In this document: piece by piece, positions 6,029 to 6,589 of the stretch
Position numbering within the stretch: position 1 is the first letter of the stretch
Layout: each line of letters begins with the position of its first letter
Assembly (NCBI GenBank): GCA_946405045.1
Contig: CAMJFV010000106.1
Coordinates: 1-6,589 of the forward strand
Source of the DNA: an uncultured Bacteroidales bacterium
GTDB lineage: Bacteria > Bacteroidota > Bacteroidia > Bacteroidales > Paludibacteraceae
Direction: 5' to 3'
DNA: 6,589 nucleotides
The notes under the pieces: generated by a model
What the model was told of the DNA's origin: nothing
Seen by the model: only the letters and a program-made list of their open reading frames with translations
The model's database searches: none
Program-made: the position numbers and the translations under genes

Positions 6029-6589
6029 TTAAATCATTCCTGCTGCTTTCAAGAATCCAGCCATCTGTTCCTGAACCTTCTTAGCCTCACGTGCTGCAGC
6101 CTCCGCAAATGTCTCATCGTTGGCAGCATAGATGATCGGGCGAGAAGAGTTGACCAATAGTCCGCACTGGCTGTTCATTCCGTGTTTAACAACCTCCTCT
6201 AGGCTACCTCCCTGAGCACCGATACCAGGAACAAGCAAGAAATTGTCTGGGATAATCTCACGAATATCACTAAGCATATCAGCTTTAGTTGCTCCGACAA
6301 CATACATCATATTGTCTGCATTACCCCAGTTCTTAGATGTCTTCAAAACTTTCTGATACAAAGTGTCTCCTGTCTCAGCATCCTTCATAAACTGGAAATC
6401 GAAAGCTCCCTTGTTAGAAGTCAACGCAAGAAGAGTGACCCACTTGCCTTCGTATGTCAAGAATGGAGAAACTGAATCCTCACCCATATAAGGAGCTACA
6501 GTGACAGAGTCGAAATCCATAGCACCGAAGAATGTACGGGCATACATTGCTGATGTGTTGCCGATATCACCACGCTTTGCGTCAGCGAT
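6029..6589 (-). CDS. pyrF: Orotidine 5'-phosphate decarboxylase (type 2), N-terminus cut by window edge
   Basis: PyrF decarboxylates orotidine 5'-phosphate to UMP, the last step of de novo pyrimidine synthesis. The frame is open from the window edge at 6589, giving the C-terminal 186 residues; an ATG at 6547 is internal and not the start. The fragment opens with IADAKRGDIGNTSAMY, which holds the catalytic Asp-Lys-Asp array (fragment residues 3, 5 and 8) and the DAKRGDIGNT form typical of the type 2 subfamily. Further motifs are SVTVAPYMG (28-36), LTSNKGA (56-62), VVGAT (97-101), phosphate-binding PGIGAQGG (121-128) and NSSRPIIYA (147-155). Roughly the first third of the protein, including the substrate-binding N-terminal strands, lies outside the window. 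The HD phosphohydrolase gene begins 20 bases downstream, and no promoter or terminator is evident between them. Confidence 0.96.
   Translation of the reverse strand: MADAKRGDIGNTSAMYARTFFGAMDFDSVTVAPYMGEDSVSPFLTYEGKWVTLLALTSNKGAFDFQFMKDAETGDTLYQKVLKTSKNWGNADNMMYVVGATKADMLSDIREIIPDNFLLVPGIGAQGGSLEEVVKHGMNSQCGLLVNSSRPIIYAANDETFAEAAAREAKKVQEQMAGFLKAAGMI

Noticed and set aside
1..6589. Possible mobile elements, CRISPR arrays, tRNA or rRNA genes, riboswitches.
   Set aside because: Reading both strands I saw no transposase, integrase, spaced direct repeats or structured RNA. The genes are densely packed, in one direction, and of housekeeping type.

Overview
The window reads as a chromosomal housekeeping segment from a member of the Bacteroidota, most likely the order Bacteroidales. 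Three things point there: an LpxC-FabZ fusion protein, promoter-like sequences of the Bacteroides type (TTTG or TTG, about 19-21 bases, then TAnnTTTG) with no convincing Shine-Dalgarno sites, and the neighbourhood pyrF - HD hydrolase - lpxD - lpxC/fabZ - lpxA. All seven genes lie on the minus strand, so transcription runs from high to low coordinates.

Layout in the direction of transcription. At the right edge is the 3' part of pyrF (type 2 orotidine 5'-phosphate decarboxylase, pyrimidine synthesis), starting at its catalytic DAKRGD motif. After 20 bases comes a SAMHD1/dGTPase-like HD phosphohydrolase. A 113-base gap follows, holding a good Bacteroides-type promoter, and then a tight block of four genes: lpxD, the lpxC-fabZ fusion, lpxA and a DUF4197 lipoprotein, with gaps of only 15-25 bases. 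A clear intrinsic terminator closes this block 25 bases after the DUF4197 stop. At the left edge a second promoter, whose -33 element sits inside the terminator's T-tract, drives a small secreted protein or lipoprotein of unknown function that runs off the window.

How the genes work together. LpxA adds a 3-hydroxyacyl chain to UDP-GlcNAc, the LpxC domain removes the N-acetyl group, and LpxD adds the second 3-hydroxyacyl chain. These are the first three steps of lipid A synthesis, the outer-membrane anchor of lipopolysaccharide. The FabZ domain dehydrates 3-hydroxyacyl-ACP and so competes with LpxA and LpxD for the same pool; tying it to LpxC fixes the two branch-point activities in one polypeptide. 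The DUF4197 lipoprotein probably sits in the envelope, but its role is not known. The HD protein and PyrF concern nucleotides and look like a separate upstream unit.

All catalytic residues I looked for are present and no gene looks broken. I see no mobile element, CRISPR array, RNA gene or clear sign of gene transfer. I did not find a new system. The points most worth a second look are the DUF4197 gene at the end of the lipid A operon, the terminator/promoter overlap, the unidentified left-edge protein and the LpxC-FabZ fusion.
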